Shown: positions 1 through 8,989, numbered from the stretch's first letter. The stretch is 64,000 nucleotides of DNA from Candidatus Woesearchaeota archaeon (GCA_003599055.1 QZIM01000018.1:1-64000), one strand, 5' to 3'. Notes: a model not told the origin generated them from the sequence alone. Made by a program: numbers and translations.

Positions 1-27
1 AAAAGAAAAAAAAGTTTAGCGTCTTCC

Positions 28-2772
28 TTAGACTGCTGCAACCGTCACATCAGTGAGCGTTGCGCCGGTCACTTCAGCTTCCATACCGGTGACCTTGCTA
101 ATCATACCGGTCGCAACCGCGCGTGCACCCTGGCGGGTGTTCATCGCAGTTCTACCGTTGACCAGCAGTGCAACGTTGCCGTTCGTGTGCTCAACGAGCT
201 TCACGAGCGCCTTGTTTTCACTGACTGACTCGTAGCACGGCTCGGGGTTGCCGAGAAGCGCTGCTGCAATCGGGTTCGCACACGGGCCACCGACAACGAT
301 TGCGTTGTACATTGACACGTCGCTCACTTCGCTTGCAAGCTTTGCTGCGCCAATCTGGATTGGCTGCACGCGCTCGACACCGCCAGCTTCGATTGCTCGA
401 GTGCTGACAACGCCGCCGGTCACGAAGACACGAGCGCCACGCTGGCTGAGCGGGTACTCAACCGTGAGGTCCTCTGCGTCATCGCTTCCTTCAGGGTCGA
501 AGAGTTCCAAGAACACTCCGTATCCTGAGAGCGCCTGGCTCAAGTCATCGTTCTCTTCAAGGCTGAAGAGACCGTAGAGCTGGCCTGCACCGCCTGCGGG
601 AGTGCCGTTTCCGACACTCTGCAATCCAACACGGCTCGAGGTTCTCGCAGTCACGTTAATGGAGATGTTCTCATTCGCCGCTGCTTCGTCGAACTCTTTT
701 GCAAGAGTAATCAACGACAGGTTGAACGAGGTTCCACCAATCGCGCCCGTTGCCACACCGTTCAAGCCGAAGTCCGGCAAGGATGCAGTGGTCAACGTTG
801 GCCACGCCTGCGTACCCAAGTCAAGGAGACCCTCGCCCTGGATGCCGATGAGCACTTTCGTGTTGTTCGTACGCATACCGTCGCCGTTCAGGTCGATAGT
901 CAAGTTCAGAGGTGCCGTTACGACTCCTGCTGCGTTCGAGACTCCAACCGTGTACGTGACTCCGCCAACGACGAGGTTCGCCAAGAAGGTGACCGCATCG
1001 TAGGTTACTTCACGCGTACCTGTTCCGAGGTCGGTGAACGTCAACTGACGGTTCGTGGTGTCCGCGCTGTCGAAGCGGAGCACGTGTGAGAAACACGTGT
1101 TGTCCGTCAACGTGCCAACCGGCAAGACACAGTTGCTCAAGACGAAGAAGTCATCGTCCGTGATGTAGAATGCGTCAAGCGGCAAACCTGCTGCCGTTGC
1201 AAACACTCCACCTGCATCTCCCGTACCGAGGTACTCGGTAAACCAGAGGTCGTCATCGTCGTCACCATACTTGAACTGGTGCGGCGCTGCCGGAGCAAAG
1301 CCAGTCAGTCCAAGTGCAGACACTGCATTTCCTGCCTCGTTGCTTGCCAAAGGAACATCGAAGAAGATGCCCTCCTGGTTGGTGAATTCGAGGTCATACT
1401 CGTCATCACCTGCAGCATCAACGCGGAGCAAGGTCACGCCCGTGTCCATCAGACCCTCGTAGCGGATGTCCCAGTTCGGAGTCAGCATTCCTTCAGGCTC
1501 GTCAAGCTGAGCGCGAACGCCTGTTCCCGGCGGGATGTACATATCGCCAAGAACTGCATCAGCAGTCAAGTTGTACCTGATGTTCTGCACTTCGAACTCG
1601 GAACCGGTGAGGCTTCCTGCTGCCGGCGGGTTCGTTACGAACTGACCGCGGATAGTCACGAAGGAGTCTTCGATGGTTTCCTCGTTCACTTCAGCGCCTG
1701 CAGGAACTGCGAGTGCGTCTGATGTGTTGGTGTCACGGAATTCAACCTTGTACGCGCCCAAGTAGAACTGGACGATGGACTTCTGGATGTCCTTACCGGT
1801 CGCGAGGATGTCGCGGATACCGATTTGGGTACCGTCAGCCAAGACGTCAGTTTCACCGTCTTCGAGCTCGTCAGTGATTTCTCCGTTGATGCGGAACTTC
1901 ACTGAACCCTCTCCTGCGTTGGACGTTTCGGAGATAACAAGGACTTCAACCTCGTATTCCTTTCCGTCAACCACGTAGGTTTCCTTGTCGTTTTCGCCAA
2001 GGACTGCTGAAACTGCGCCGCCGATAAATTCGATGACGAGGTCAGGGGTTGCGTTGGTTCCCGTAAGGGAGTTGCCGTTCGCACCGAGGTTTGAGAGAAC
2101 CTGGTTGTTCACGCGCAAGTCCGTGTCCACGATAACGAATGGCTGACCAAGCACGGTCACGTCTTCGTCTTCGAGGTCAACGAGGTCATCGTTTTCAACT
2201 TCTGATTCGAGACCCTCTTCGAACTCGAGCTCCCATTCAAAGATGACGTTTCCGTCGTCCCAGAACAGGTAGTGTCCAACACGGTCGCGCTCATCTTCTG
2301 CGAAGAGAACGACTCCTGATGTTGCATTGTTGGGGAAGCGGAGGTATTGGTTAAACTCCGTGCTGCCCTGGTCAGTGACAATCTGACCGCCCTTGAGCAT
2401 ATCAAGGTCAACTTCGGTGAGCGTCTCACGGACGTCTCCGATTGGTTCTCCGATTTCGAGAAGGTCCGATGTGGAGCCAATCTCTACTGCGTCGCCCTCA
2501 ACCACGAGTTGCGAAGGTTGACCGGCTGATGCAACCTTAACAACTGCCTGAGACTGGAGGCTCTGGATAATATCCACAGCTCCCACGACGTCAGAACCAT
2601 CTGCCTGGTCACCAACAATAATCGCCAAGTTGGATGCCGGCGTGCCATTCACTACGAATGGCGCAGGGTAGTCAGACAGCTTTGCTGCTGAAGCTCCGAA
2701 AATGGTCGCACCGACCATTGTCAAGCCCATACCCAAAGCCACCATCTTTTTTACCGCTTGTATTGCTTTCAT
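28..2772 (-). CDS. S-layer protein (archaeal S_layer-type)
   Basis: 914-aa acidic secreted protein with signal peptide; N-terminal YPAPFVVNG...IIVGDQADGSDVVGAVDI and C-terminal YNAIVVGGPCANPIAAALL...VALLVNGRTAMNTRQGARAVA, typical of archaeal S-layer proteins; strong SD (ggaggtg) upstream. Confidence 0.85.
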   Translation of the reverse strand: MKAIQAVKKMVALGMGLTMVGATIFGASAAKLSDYPAPFVVNGTPASNLAIIVGDQADGSDVVGAVDIIQSLQSQAVVKVASAGQPSQLVVEGDAVEIGSTSDLLEIGEPIGDVRETLTEVDLDMLKGGQIVTDQGSTEFNQYLRFPNNATSGVVLFAEDERDRVGHYLFWDDGNVIFEWELEFEEGLESEVENDDLVDLEDEDVTVLGQPFVIVDTDLRVNNQVLSNLGANGNSLTGTNATPDLVIEFIGGAVSAVLGENDKETYVVDGKEYEVEVLVISETSNAGEGSVKFRINGEITDELEDGETDVLADGTQIGIRDILATGKDIQKSIVQFYLGAYKVEFRDTNTSDALAVPAGAEVNEETIEDSFVTIRGQFVTNPPAAGSLTGSEFEVQNIRYNLTADAVLGDMYIPPGTGVRAQLDEPEGMLTPNWDIRYEGLMDTGVTLLRVDAAGDDEYDLEFTNQEGIFFDVPLASNEAGNAVSALGLTGFAPAAPHQFKYGDDDDDLWFTEYLGTGDAGGVFATAAGLPLDAFYITDDDFFVLSNCVLPVGTLTDNTCFSHVLRFDSADTTNRQLTFTDLGTGTREVTYDAVTFLANLVVGGVTYTVGVSNAAGVVTAPLNLTIDLNGDGMRTNNTKVLIGIQGEGLLDLGTQAWPTLTTASLPDFGLNGVATGAIGGTSFNLSLITLAKEFDEAAANENISINVTARTSSRVGLQSVGNGTPAGGAGQLYGLFSLEENDDLSQALSGYGVFLELFDPEGSDDAEDLTVEYPLSQRGARVFVTGGVVSTRAIEAGGVERVQPIQIGAAKLASEVSDVSMYNAIVVGGPCANPIAAALLGNPEPCYESVSENKALVKLVEHTNGNVALLVNGRTAMNTRQGARAVATGMISKVTGMEAEVTGATLTDVTVAAV

Positions 2773-3079
2773 CTAACAAACACCTCCGTGTTTTTCGGTA
2801 TCTTTACCATGTGGTGATGTAAAGACTGTGATTGGCGCAGAAACCCGTGAACGATATTTAAAACTTTTGTTAACGTATTGTCTGGAAAACATATGTTGCA
2901 TTATGTGTTTCCTCTTTTACAAGCCACTCTTTTTTTCCACAGCAGACACGTATGCCTGCTACGTATCCTACTAAAACCCTCGATGCTTTATAAATTTTTC
3001 GCACGACGCGCCGTATATCTGCCGACGAAAAACGTACTCTTTTTTGGCGATTTATCGACGGTGATTTAAATAGCTGCGC

Positions 3080-3625
3080 TCACATAAGCGCAAAACGGTC
3101 CTGCCCGCACATCACCAGCATCCGCACATTCGGATTTTGCCGCTGCAATTCACGAAGAACAGACGCGTCCTGCTCACTTGCCAAACACTGCGCAACCGGA
3201 TGGCTGTGCAAGTCAATGAGCACATCCGTCGGGCACGGCACGCTCACCACGTGCACGACATTTGCGCGAATCACCTCAGGAAAGGAAACGCTTTCTATAA
3301 TATAGGCGCCATCACCATCAATTAACCCAAACAGGCACGCCTTAATTTCCCGGTGCTGGTTTTGCACAAACTCCTCCTGAACGCGCGCAAGCGTCCCTTC
3401 CTTCCAGACGATACGCGCTTCGGAAAAGTCAAGCACGGCATCACGCACGCGCTCACTTTGCACGATACCCTGAACAGTATCCGACAATGTCCACGACACC
3501 ATCAGCACCAGCAGCAGAACCCCGATGAGTGAGAGCAACCAGCCGCTTGGGCGCGCACTTGGCTCTTTTTCCAATTGAGAGATATCTATTCCCTCAAACA
3601 CCGGGTCAACCGTCCTTGAATTCAC
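3080..3625 (-). CDS. Membrane-anchored JAMM/MPN-domain putative metalloprotease
   Basis: One N-terminal TM helix; HSHPVAQCLASEQD fits JAMM HxHx7Sx2D exactly. Confidence 0.7.
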   Translation of the reverse strand: MNSRTVDPVFEGIDISQLEKEPSARPSGWLLSLIGVLLLVLMVSWTLSDTVQGIVQSERVRDAVLDFSEARIVWKEGTLARVQEEFVQNQHREIKACLFGLIDGDGAYIIESVSFPEVIRANVVHVVSVPCPTDVLIDLHSHPVAQCLASEQDASVLRELQRQNPNVRMLVMCGQDRFALM

Positions 3626-4481
3626 GATACTCCTCCCACTGCCGCGCAGAAACTATCACCGCATCATACGGCAAACCAACGCTCTCTTTTGTAATTTTGG
3701 CTACCGCCTGACCATCGCGCGCGTATTCAGAAAACAAAAACGCCCGACGGGAAACACGATGAAACCCGGAAAATTCCTCAACCACAAACGGAACACCGTA
3801 ATGCGTGTCAAGACGCAACACTACGGTCGAATTTCCCGAAACGAAATGCAACGACTGATTTGAATCAATATCCTTTTTCATCACGCGCAGCGACTGACGG
3901 CCGGTTTCAATACGGGACGGCCCAACTCCCGCATACTGCCGCAAAACATCAACCGGGCCCGCAACAAAAACCGGCTGCAACCGCTGCCAGACCAGCTGCG
4001 TTTGCGAAAAAACAGGAATCACCTGACGGTCAAAAACCCGGTCAAACGACACCGAAAGCTCAAGATACGCCGGAAGAGTCCAGCCCGAATTCGGCGGCGC
4101 AACTCCCACAAACTGAACATACCACTTGCGGTCCACGTCCCCAAGAAACACCCACGCCTTCTTCGCTACCGTATCCCAAATAACATCACCCGAACGCCGA
4201 ACACTGCCAAACACCGCCGTCTCAACCCCATCCTCCTCAGAAAACCAATACGCATCGGGAATCACGTTTGGCGCGCCCGCTGACGCTTCTTTTTCATATA
4301 CCGCCGCGCCGACAACCGGCAGCGGACACTCACTGACCGCGGCCCTCACCGAGCCATCAAAACACTGCACGAGAACACGCTCGACCTCGACAACACGGTC
4401 AACAGGAACCTCCACTACCCGCTCAACAACCTGCGGCGCACACGCGCAAAACAGCAAAAAAAACAGGACGTAACCCCTCAT
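3606..4481 (-). CDS. Predicted secreted protein, possible lipoprotein
   Basis: N-terminus MRGYVLFFLLFCACAPQVVERVVEVPVDRVVEVERV resembles a lipobox plus extended linker; overlaps the JAMM gene by 20 nt. Confidence 0.55.
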   Translation of the reverse strand: MRGYVLFFLLFCACAPQVVERVVEVPVDRVVEVERVLVQCFDGSVRAAVSECPLPVVGAAVYEKEASAGAPNVIPDAYWFSEEDGVETAVFGSVRRSGDVIWDTVAKKAWVFLGDVDRKWYVQFVGVAPPNSGWTLPAYLELSVSFDRVFDRQVIPVFSQTQLVWQRLQPVFVAGPVDVLRQYAGVGPSRIETGRQSLRVMKKDIDSNQSLHFVSGNSTVVLRLDTHYGVPFVVEEFSGFHRVSRRAFLFSEYARDGQAVAKITKESVGLPYDAVIVSARQWEEYREFKDG

Positions 4482-4593
4482 ATGGGATGAAAACTAAAGA
4501 ACAACATAAAAGCGTTGCGGCAAATTAAAAAAAAATTGCCTGAAAACTTACTATCCCACGCAGCAAGCTGCGGATATCGTACCCAAAAGGAAA

Positions 4594-4983
4594 TCACCAA
4601 TTACGGTCATCAAACCGAACATACTCGTACTCCGCACGAGGCGAAAACGACGCCTGACGAATTGCAGACTGCGGCAAACAGCACCACTGCTGCCTATCCT
4701 CAAACCACATACACGGGTCAGGCCCATCAGGAGAACCACCGCACACGAGCTTATCCTTATTCCCCACAATCTGACCCTGATACATCTGAACGTCAAGCTG
4801 CTCCGGAGTCACGCGCGAAAGCCGCGCCTCCTGCTCCATCGCACGACGAAGCGCAGGACCGTACAGTTTCGACGCTGCACGATAATTCGTCACATCACCC
4901 GTAATTGACGTTTCCATAAGAACAGTCATAAAAGAAACCGCAACAATCGCAATAACCCACAACGTGACAAACTTCGTATCCAT
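4594..4983 (-). CDS. Hypothetical single-TM protein
   Basis: N-terminal TM helix then Cys-containing domain; same strand, upstream of 3606..4481. Confidence 0.5.
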   Translation of the reverse strand: MDTKFVTLWVIAIVAVSFMTVLMETSITGDVTNYRAASKLYGPALRRAMEQEARLSRVTPEQLDVQMYQGQIVGNKDKLVCGGSPDGPDPCMWFEDRQQWCCLPQSAIRQASFSPRAEYEYVRFDDRNW

Positions 4984-5073
4984 ACAACACCTCTTTACAA
5001 AAAAGAAGACACCTGAAGTTTATAAATGATGCTGTTGTAAAAATTTAAAAATCGAACCGGTTACCGCCGAACC

Positions 5074-5601
5074 ATGACCAAATACGTCTTTGCCGTTGAC
5101 GACACCAAAGTCATCCTCGCCCTTCTCAAGCAACAGCTCGAACCGCACGACATCATTGTCTACGGCCACCACTGCGAAAAAACCAGCACCATCGCAACCG
5201 CATTCGTCAATGCAATCGAGCAGGCAGGACTCCACGCAGCACAGGAACGCGGAGAAAAGCCATCAACACCAATCGACATCTACCGCGCCAAACTCAGCGG
5301 ATACATCGACGGCGTCATCCTCGACTACAACCTGCAGGACCGCATCGACGGCGGCATTGCAATTGGCATCATCGAGCGAACCGCACGAAACCGCGCGGAA
5401 ATGTACCCGTATGAATTCGGGACCCGATACCACAAGGCAGGCCTTCGAAAAATCCTCTTCACCGGCACACCCCCTGCAGAAATTAACCCTGCAACCATCA
5501 AAAAATTCAACACCGTAATACCCAAACCCACTGCCAGCAACCAAACTCTCAACTACCTCGTACACGCACTCTTCCCACCCTGCCGCGATTCACAATCGTG
5601 A
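5074..5601 (+). CDS. Stand-alone response-regulator receiver (REC)-like protein
   Basis: VFAVDDTKVI (acidic pair), GVILDYNL (phospho-Asp), ILFTGTP (T), VIPKPT (K) in REC order. Confidence 0.65.
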   Translation: MTKYVFAVDDTKVILALLKQQLEPHDIIVYGHHCEKTSTIATAFVNAIEQAGLHAAQERGEKPSTPIDIYRAKLSGYIDGVILDYNLQDRIDGGIAIGIIERTARNRAEMYPYEFGTRYHKAGLRKILFTGTPPAEINPATIKKFNTVIPKPTASNQTLNYLVHALFPPCRDSQS

Positions 5602-6102
5602 CAAACAAGCACAAAGAACATCCCATTCCTCAACAAAATACGGCTGCACCCTTTTGTCCTTTGCCGCGATGAAATTATCTATTTGCCCGTGCGATAGCTT
5701 CAACACTGCATCAACCTCCGGAGTTTTTGCAAAAGTACCGTCGTAAACACCGTGAAAATACACCGTGTGCAACCGCATAATCGTCCCGTTATGGGGCACT
5801 TCACGATATTCCTTGTGCAGAAGATGAAGTTCGCAACGAACGCCCAACTCCTCTTCAAGCTCCCTTTGCGCCCCTGCAAGATAGGTTTCACCCGCCTTCA
5901 CCGACCCGCACGCGGCAAAATCAAAACACCCCGGCCAGCGGGACTTCGTCTTTGCACGCACCTGCACGACATACATCCCTGCGCTGTCCCGCAAATACAC
6001 AACCACATTCCGCGTGATAACGTGCGGCTTACCCTGGTCATCACGCGAACACGTGCCGATGACTTCATCACGCTCGTTGACTAAATCAAGGAGTTCCACC
6101 AC
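5590..6102 (-). CDS. Nudix hydrolase (IPP isomerase/YfcD-like)
   Basis: LVNERDEVIGTCSRDD... and GSVKAGETYLAGAQRELEEELGV Nudix box. Confidence 0.8.
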   Translation of the reverse strand: MVELLDLVNERDEVIGTCSRDDQGKPHVITRNVVVYLRDSAGMYVVQVRAKTKSRWPGCFDFAACGSVKAGETYLAGAQRELEEELGVRCELHLLHKEYREVPHNGTIMRLHTVYFHGVYDGTFAKTPEVDAVLKLSHGQIDNFIAAKDKRVQPYFVEEWDVLCACLSRL

Positions 6103-6210
6103 GTTTTCTGCGCCAACCGAATCAACGCATAAATCTTTCGGAACCGTCCGGAAAGATTCTCAGTTTATCGTCGACACATTCTTAAATTCAAAAAGAAGAA
6201 AGAAAAACAC

Positions 6211-6328
6211 GCCAACGTCGGCGCAACCTGGTGGCGCCAGCAGTTTGTCAAGCTGCTATCCGAAAGGACATCCGGGTTCAAATACCTTGCGGTTTGACTC
6301 TGCGGGATTGAAAGTCCCGGCGCCGGCG
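6211..6328 (+). tRNA. tRNA-like locus (type II variable arm, apparent anticodon GTC) with probable T-loop intron; atypical, possibly a pseudogene
   Basis: D-arm-like GGCG-CAACCTGGTGG-CGCC, anticodon-like GCAGT-TTGTCAA-GCTGC, variable arm TCC-GAAA-GGA, T-stem CCGGG...CCCGG with TTCAAA...T separated by ~32 nt. The acceptor GCCAACG/CGCCGGC has two A-C mismatches. Confidence 0.35.
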
Positions 6329-6345
6329 CACTTTTTCGCGACACC

Positions 6346-6412
6346 ATATGCGGCGGACAGATACGAAAAATCACCTAATCCGTCAGCGATTTTTCAACCT
6401 GTCCGCCTCAGT
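6346..6412. repeat. Nested inverted repeat (hairpin)
   Basis: GGCGGACAG (6352-6360)/CTGTCCGCC (6399-6407) enclosing GAAAAATC (6365-6372)/GATTTTTC (6388-6395). Confidence 0.8.
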
Positions 6413-6454
6413 AAACTGCTCAGAAACAGCACTCCGTGCTTACAACTCTCCGTG

Positions 6455-6554
6455 ATATGCGGCGGACAGGATTACTTTTCCGAAGCGCAGCGAAGGAAAA
6501 GTTTCCGAAAATTCACGAGCACAGCGAGCGGGTTTTCGGAACGTTCGAATCCTG
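6455..6554. repeat. REP-like double hairpin beginning with a copy of the tRNA-Leu 3' end
   Basis: atgcggcggacaggatt (6457-6473); ACTTTTCC/GGAAAAGT (6474-6481/6495-6502); TTCCGAAAA/TTTTCGGAA (6503-6511/6533-6541); gttcgaatcctg (6543-6554). Confidence 0.75.
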
Positions 6555-6594
6555 CGACCATAAGAACGACAAGCGCAAAGCGCGATAAACTGAA

Positions 6595-6678
6595 TGCGGC
6601 GGACAGGATTCGAACCTGCGTGGGCACTAAGCCATTGGAGTCTAAATCCAACCCGTTGGACCGCTTCGGTACCGCCGC
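6595..6678 (-). tRNA. tRNA-Leu(TAG)
   Basis: Reverse complement GCGGCGGTACCGAAGCGGTCC...TTGGA-TTTAGAC-TCCAA...long variable arm...GCAGGTTCGAATCCTGTCCGCCGCA; 7-bp acceptor, discriminator A. Confidence 0.93.
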
Positions 6679-6729
6679 GCACAATAAATAGCTGCCCAAC
6701 GCTACTTAAATGTTTGCCGTACCGAACAT

Positions 6730-6773
6730 ATAGCGAATTGATTAAATACATAAGCTTTGAATCAATTCGCTAT
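6730..6773. repeat. Perfect 14-bp inverted repeat
   Basis: ATAGCGAATTGATT (6730-6743) / AATCAATTCGCTAT (6760-6773). Confidence 0.9.
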
Positions 6774-6774
6774 C

Positions 6775-6843
6775 CAGCAAGTTGACTCATAACCTCGCCT
6801 GTGAAAAGGCGGTAAAAAGTTCAATTATCAGGTCAACTTGCTG
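6775..6843. repeat. Perfect 12-bp inverted repeat with internal CGCC/GGCG stem
   Basis: CAGCAAGTTGAC (6775-6786) / GTCAACTTGCTG (6832-6843). Confidence 0.9.
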
Positions 6844-6872
6844 TAGAAAAAGAGAACCCTGCCAACACCACT

Positions 6873-7262
6873 ATGCTCACCTATTTCCTCTACTTCCTCA
6901 TCTTCGGCTTTCTTGGCTGGCTGCTTGACACAACGTACCGCGTTTTTGTCTCCCAAGAAGAACACGGAAATACATACTTCCCCTATTTTGCCGTCACGTA
7001 CGCTGTTGCCGGCCTTTTGATGCTTGCCCTCTACAAAAACACGCACTGGCCGTCCGCGGTCGACGTCTTCATCGGCGGAACCATCGCCACGCTTGTCGAA
7101 TTCACCGCAGGCATCTTCTGCGTCCACATCATCGGACGAAGACTCTGGGACTATTCAGAAAACCCCCTCAACATCTGGGGGCACGTCGACGCCCTGCACA
7201 CGTTTTACTGGTTCCTGCTCGCAGCACTCCTTCACGTACTGAACCCGTTCTTACCCGTCTAA
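6873..7262 (+). CDS. CmpB-like putative ABC-transporter type IV membrane protein
   Basis: GFLGWLLDTTYR..., RRLWDYSENPLNIWGHV motif; several TM helices. Confidence 0.65.
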   Translation: MLTYFLYFLIFGFLGWLLDTTYRVFVSQEEHGNTYFPYFAVTYAVAGLLMLALYKNTHWPSAVDVFIGGTIATLVEFTAGIFCVHIIGRRLWDYSENPLNIWGHVDALHTFYWFLLAALLHVLNPFLPV

Positions 7263-7287
7263 GAAACGATAATTGAGAAAAAAAGAA

Positions 7288-7473
7288 TTACTTTGCGCGC
7301 TTGCGCGTGTTCTTCCACGCGTACTTGCGCGTCTTGGGGCCTGCGCCATAGCCGCAGCTTGCACACACGCCCTTCGTTGCGTGATAGCTGCTTCTTCCGC
7401 ACCTTCTGCACGGAATATGCGTCTTTCCTTTTGAGCGCAACCCCTGGGAACCCGTACCGCCAAGACCTTTCAT
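7288..7473 (-). CDS. rpl37e: Ribosomal protein L37e
   Basis: CRRCGRSSYHATKGVCASCGYG zinc ribbon, KTRKYAWKN. Confidence 0.93.
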   Translation of the reverse strand: MKGLGGTGSQGLRSKGKTHIPCRRCGRSSYHATKGVCASCGYGAGPKTRKYAWKNTRKRAK

Positions 7474-7475
7474 TT

Positions 7476-7697
7476 TTACGCAGGGCTAATCAAAATGATG
7501 GTGTCGCCGCGAATAAACGCAGTGCCGAGCTTTCGCTTAACTTCACCATCAACCCTCTCCTCCGTATCGTCCAAAACAACATTTATGTGAATGTCAAATG
7601 CGCGCAATGCACCGGTATACTGGCGGCCATTCTTGCACTCAACAATAACTTTCTTATCCCGCGCACGATTGAGCGCATCTAACGGTCTTGCTTCCAT
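7476..7697 (-). CDS. LSm/Sm-like RNA-binding protein
   Basis: RPLDALNRARDKKVIVECKNGRQYTGALRAFDIHINVVLDD...FIRGDTIILISP; next to L37e as in many archaea. Confidence 0.92.
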   Translation of the reverse strand: MEARPLDALNRARDKKVIVECKNGRQYTGALRAFDIHINVVLDDTEERVDGEVKRKLGTAFIRGDTIILISPA

Positions 7698-7765
7698 TTC
7701 TTACACCCCAAAAAGGTAATGAAACCGAACTGCCCCGAAGGAGTATTTAAAGGTTTCGCACGCGC

Positions 7766-8989
7766 TCAGAAGCCAAAGCTCTTCTTTCGCCTTCGATAAT
7801 ACCGCACGGCAAACCGCCACACGTACGGCGATGCGGCAAGCGCCAACGCGATACCAAGAACATACCAATACCACGCAATACCCGACCGCGCCAAACCGAC
7901 ACTCTCCTGCGACGCATTACCCTCACCTTGCGTCACGTTCACCGCAGGAGCAACCATATCCGCAACCGCCTTCCTGACGCAATCATCACCCCTCCCATCA
8001 CCATCCGCATCCTCGCCTGTTCCGCCACGGAGCGGGCAATTATCCACAAAATCAGAAACATCATCCCCGTCTGCATCTTCATCGCGCGCAATGCGAATCA
8101 CCGCCTCACGCGTTCCATCCCCATTCAGGTCTCCTGTCTTTTCCTCATCAGAAGCAAAAATCAAGTCCCTTCCGAAAATGACCGGACCTGCACCATCCAC
8201 CTCAATTTGCGCAAAATTGCCTGACTTCACCGAATACCCGTATGACTTTCCGTCGCGTGAAAAGACGATGATATCATCATAGATTGCCGGCCGCTCCCCT
8301 TTGATATCCGTCACATTCGTCTCTTCCGTGCGAACATCCATAAACGCAATATTGCCGCCGGATACAAATGCAAGAATCCCTGACTTGCCGAGCGCAAGCT
8401 GCTCACCCGCCACTTTCGTATTTGACACCTGCCGCGATTCACGGTCAAGAATCCGTATGACCCTGTCCGAGAGGTCACCATCGGCATTCAAGTCAACACC
8501 AACATCACCCTCCCTTGTGACAAATGCAACACGGCGCGGCCCAATCACCGGATTATCACCTACTGCCTTTAAGTTTTGCACTTCACCCGTTTTCAAGTCA
8601 AGCTGACGAATAACCGCATCATCCAAGTCCCCGTCGTTTGAAAAATCAATGCCAAGCGCCCGCTCACTTGTGGAAAACACCGCAAAATCAGAATACACAA
8701 ACGGGCTCGTTCCATCAGCTTCGTGCAGCAAGGAACGCTCGCGCCCAAATACCTTTACCTTCCCTTCTGACTCAAACGCGACGGAAAAGCCAAAAATGTG
8801 CGGATTCTTCCCTGCGCCAAGAATTGTTTCCTCACGCCTCGAACCATCATATAAAACAACATTGCCCGCGCGCTCAAAGACAACCGCATCACCATACACC
8901 TGCGGACCTGCCCCGGGAAGCGCAACGTCCTCAATCAAAAGCGCCTCAACCATTCCCGCAAACAACAACAAGACGAGCATCCACCGCAT
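7766..8989 (-). CDS. Secreted beta-propeller-like protein with Ca-binding DxNxDGD repeats, thrombospondin type-3-like segment and C-terminal TM
   Basis: FSNDGDLDDAVIRQLDL, DLNADGDLSDRVIRILD, DLNGDGTREAVIRI; DEDADGDDVSDFVDNCPLRGGTGEDADGDGRGDDC; start chosen at MRWMLVLLLF. Confidence 0.6.
   Translation of the reverse strand: MRWMLVLLLFAGMVEALLIEDVALPGAGPQVYGDAVVFERAGNVVLYDGSRREETILGAGKNPHIFGFSVAFESEGKVKVFGRERSLLHEADGTSPFVYSDFAVFSTSERALGIDFSNDGDLDDAVIRQLDLKTGEVQNLKAVGDNPVIGPRRVAFVTREGDVGVDLNADGDLSDRVIRILDRESRQVSNTKVAGEQLALGKSGILAFVSGGNIAFMDVRTEETNVTDIKGERPAIYDDIIVFSRDGKSYGYSVKSGNFAQIEVDGAGPVIFGRDLIFASDEEKTGDLNGDGTREAVIRIARDEDADGDDVSDFVDNCPLRGGTGEDADGDGRGDDCVRKAVADMVAPAVNVTQGEGNASQESVGLARSGIAWYWYVLGIALALAASPYVWRFAVRYYRRRKKSFGF

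Noticed and set aside
6239-6257. Selenocysteine tRNA (TCA within the loop TTTGTCAAG)
   Set aside because: TCA is not preceded by U33 and the long D-stem typical of tRNA-Sec is absent
6014-6691. 225-aa plus-strand ORF across tRNA block
   Set aside because: Translates through the tRNA-like locus, repeats and antisense tRNA-Leu (RTGFEPA-type tRNA artefact)
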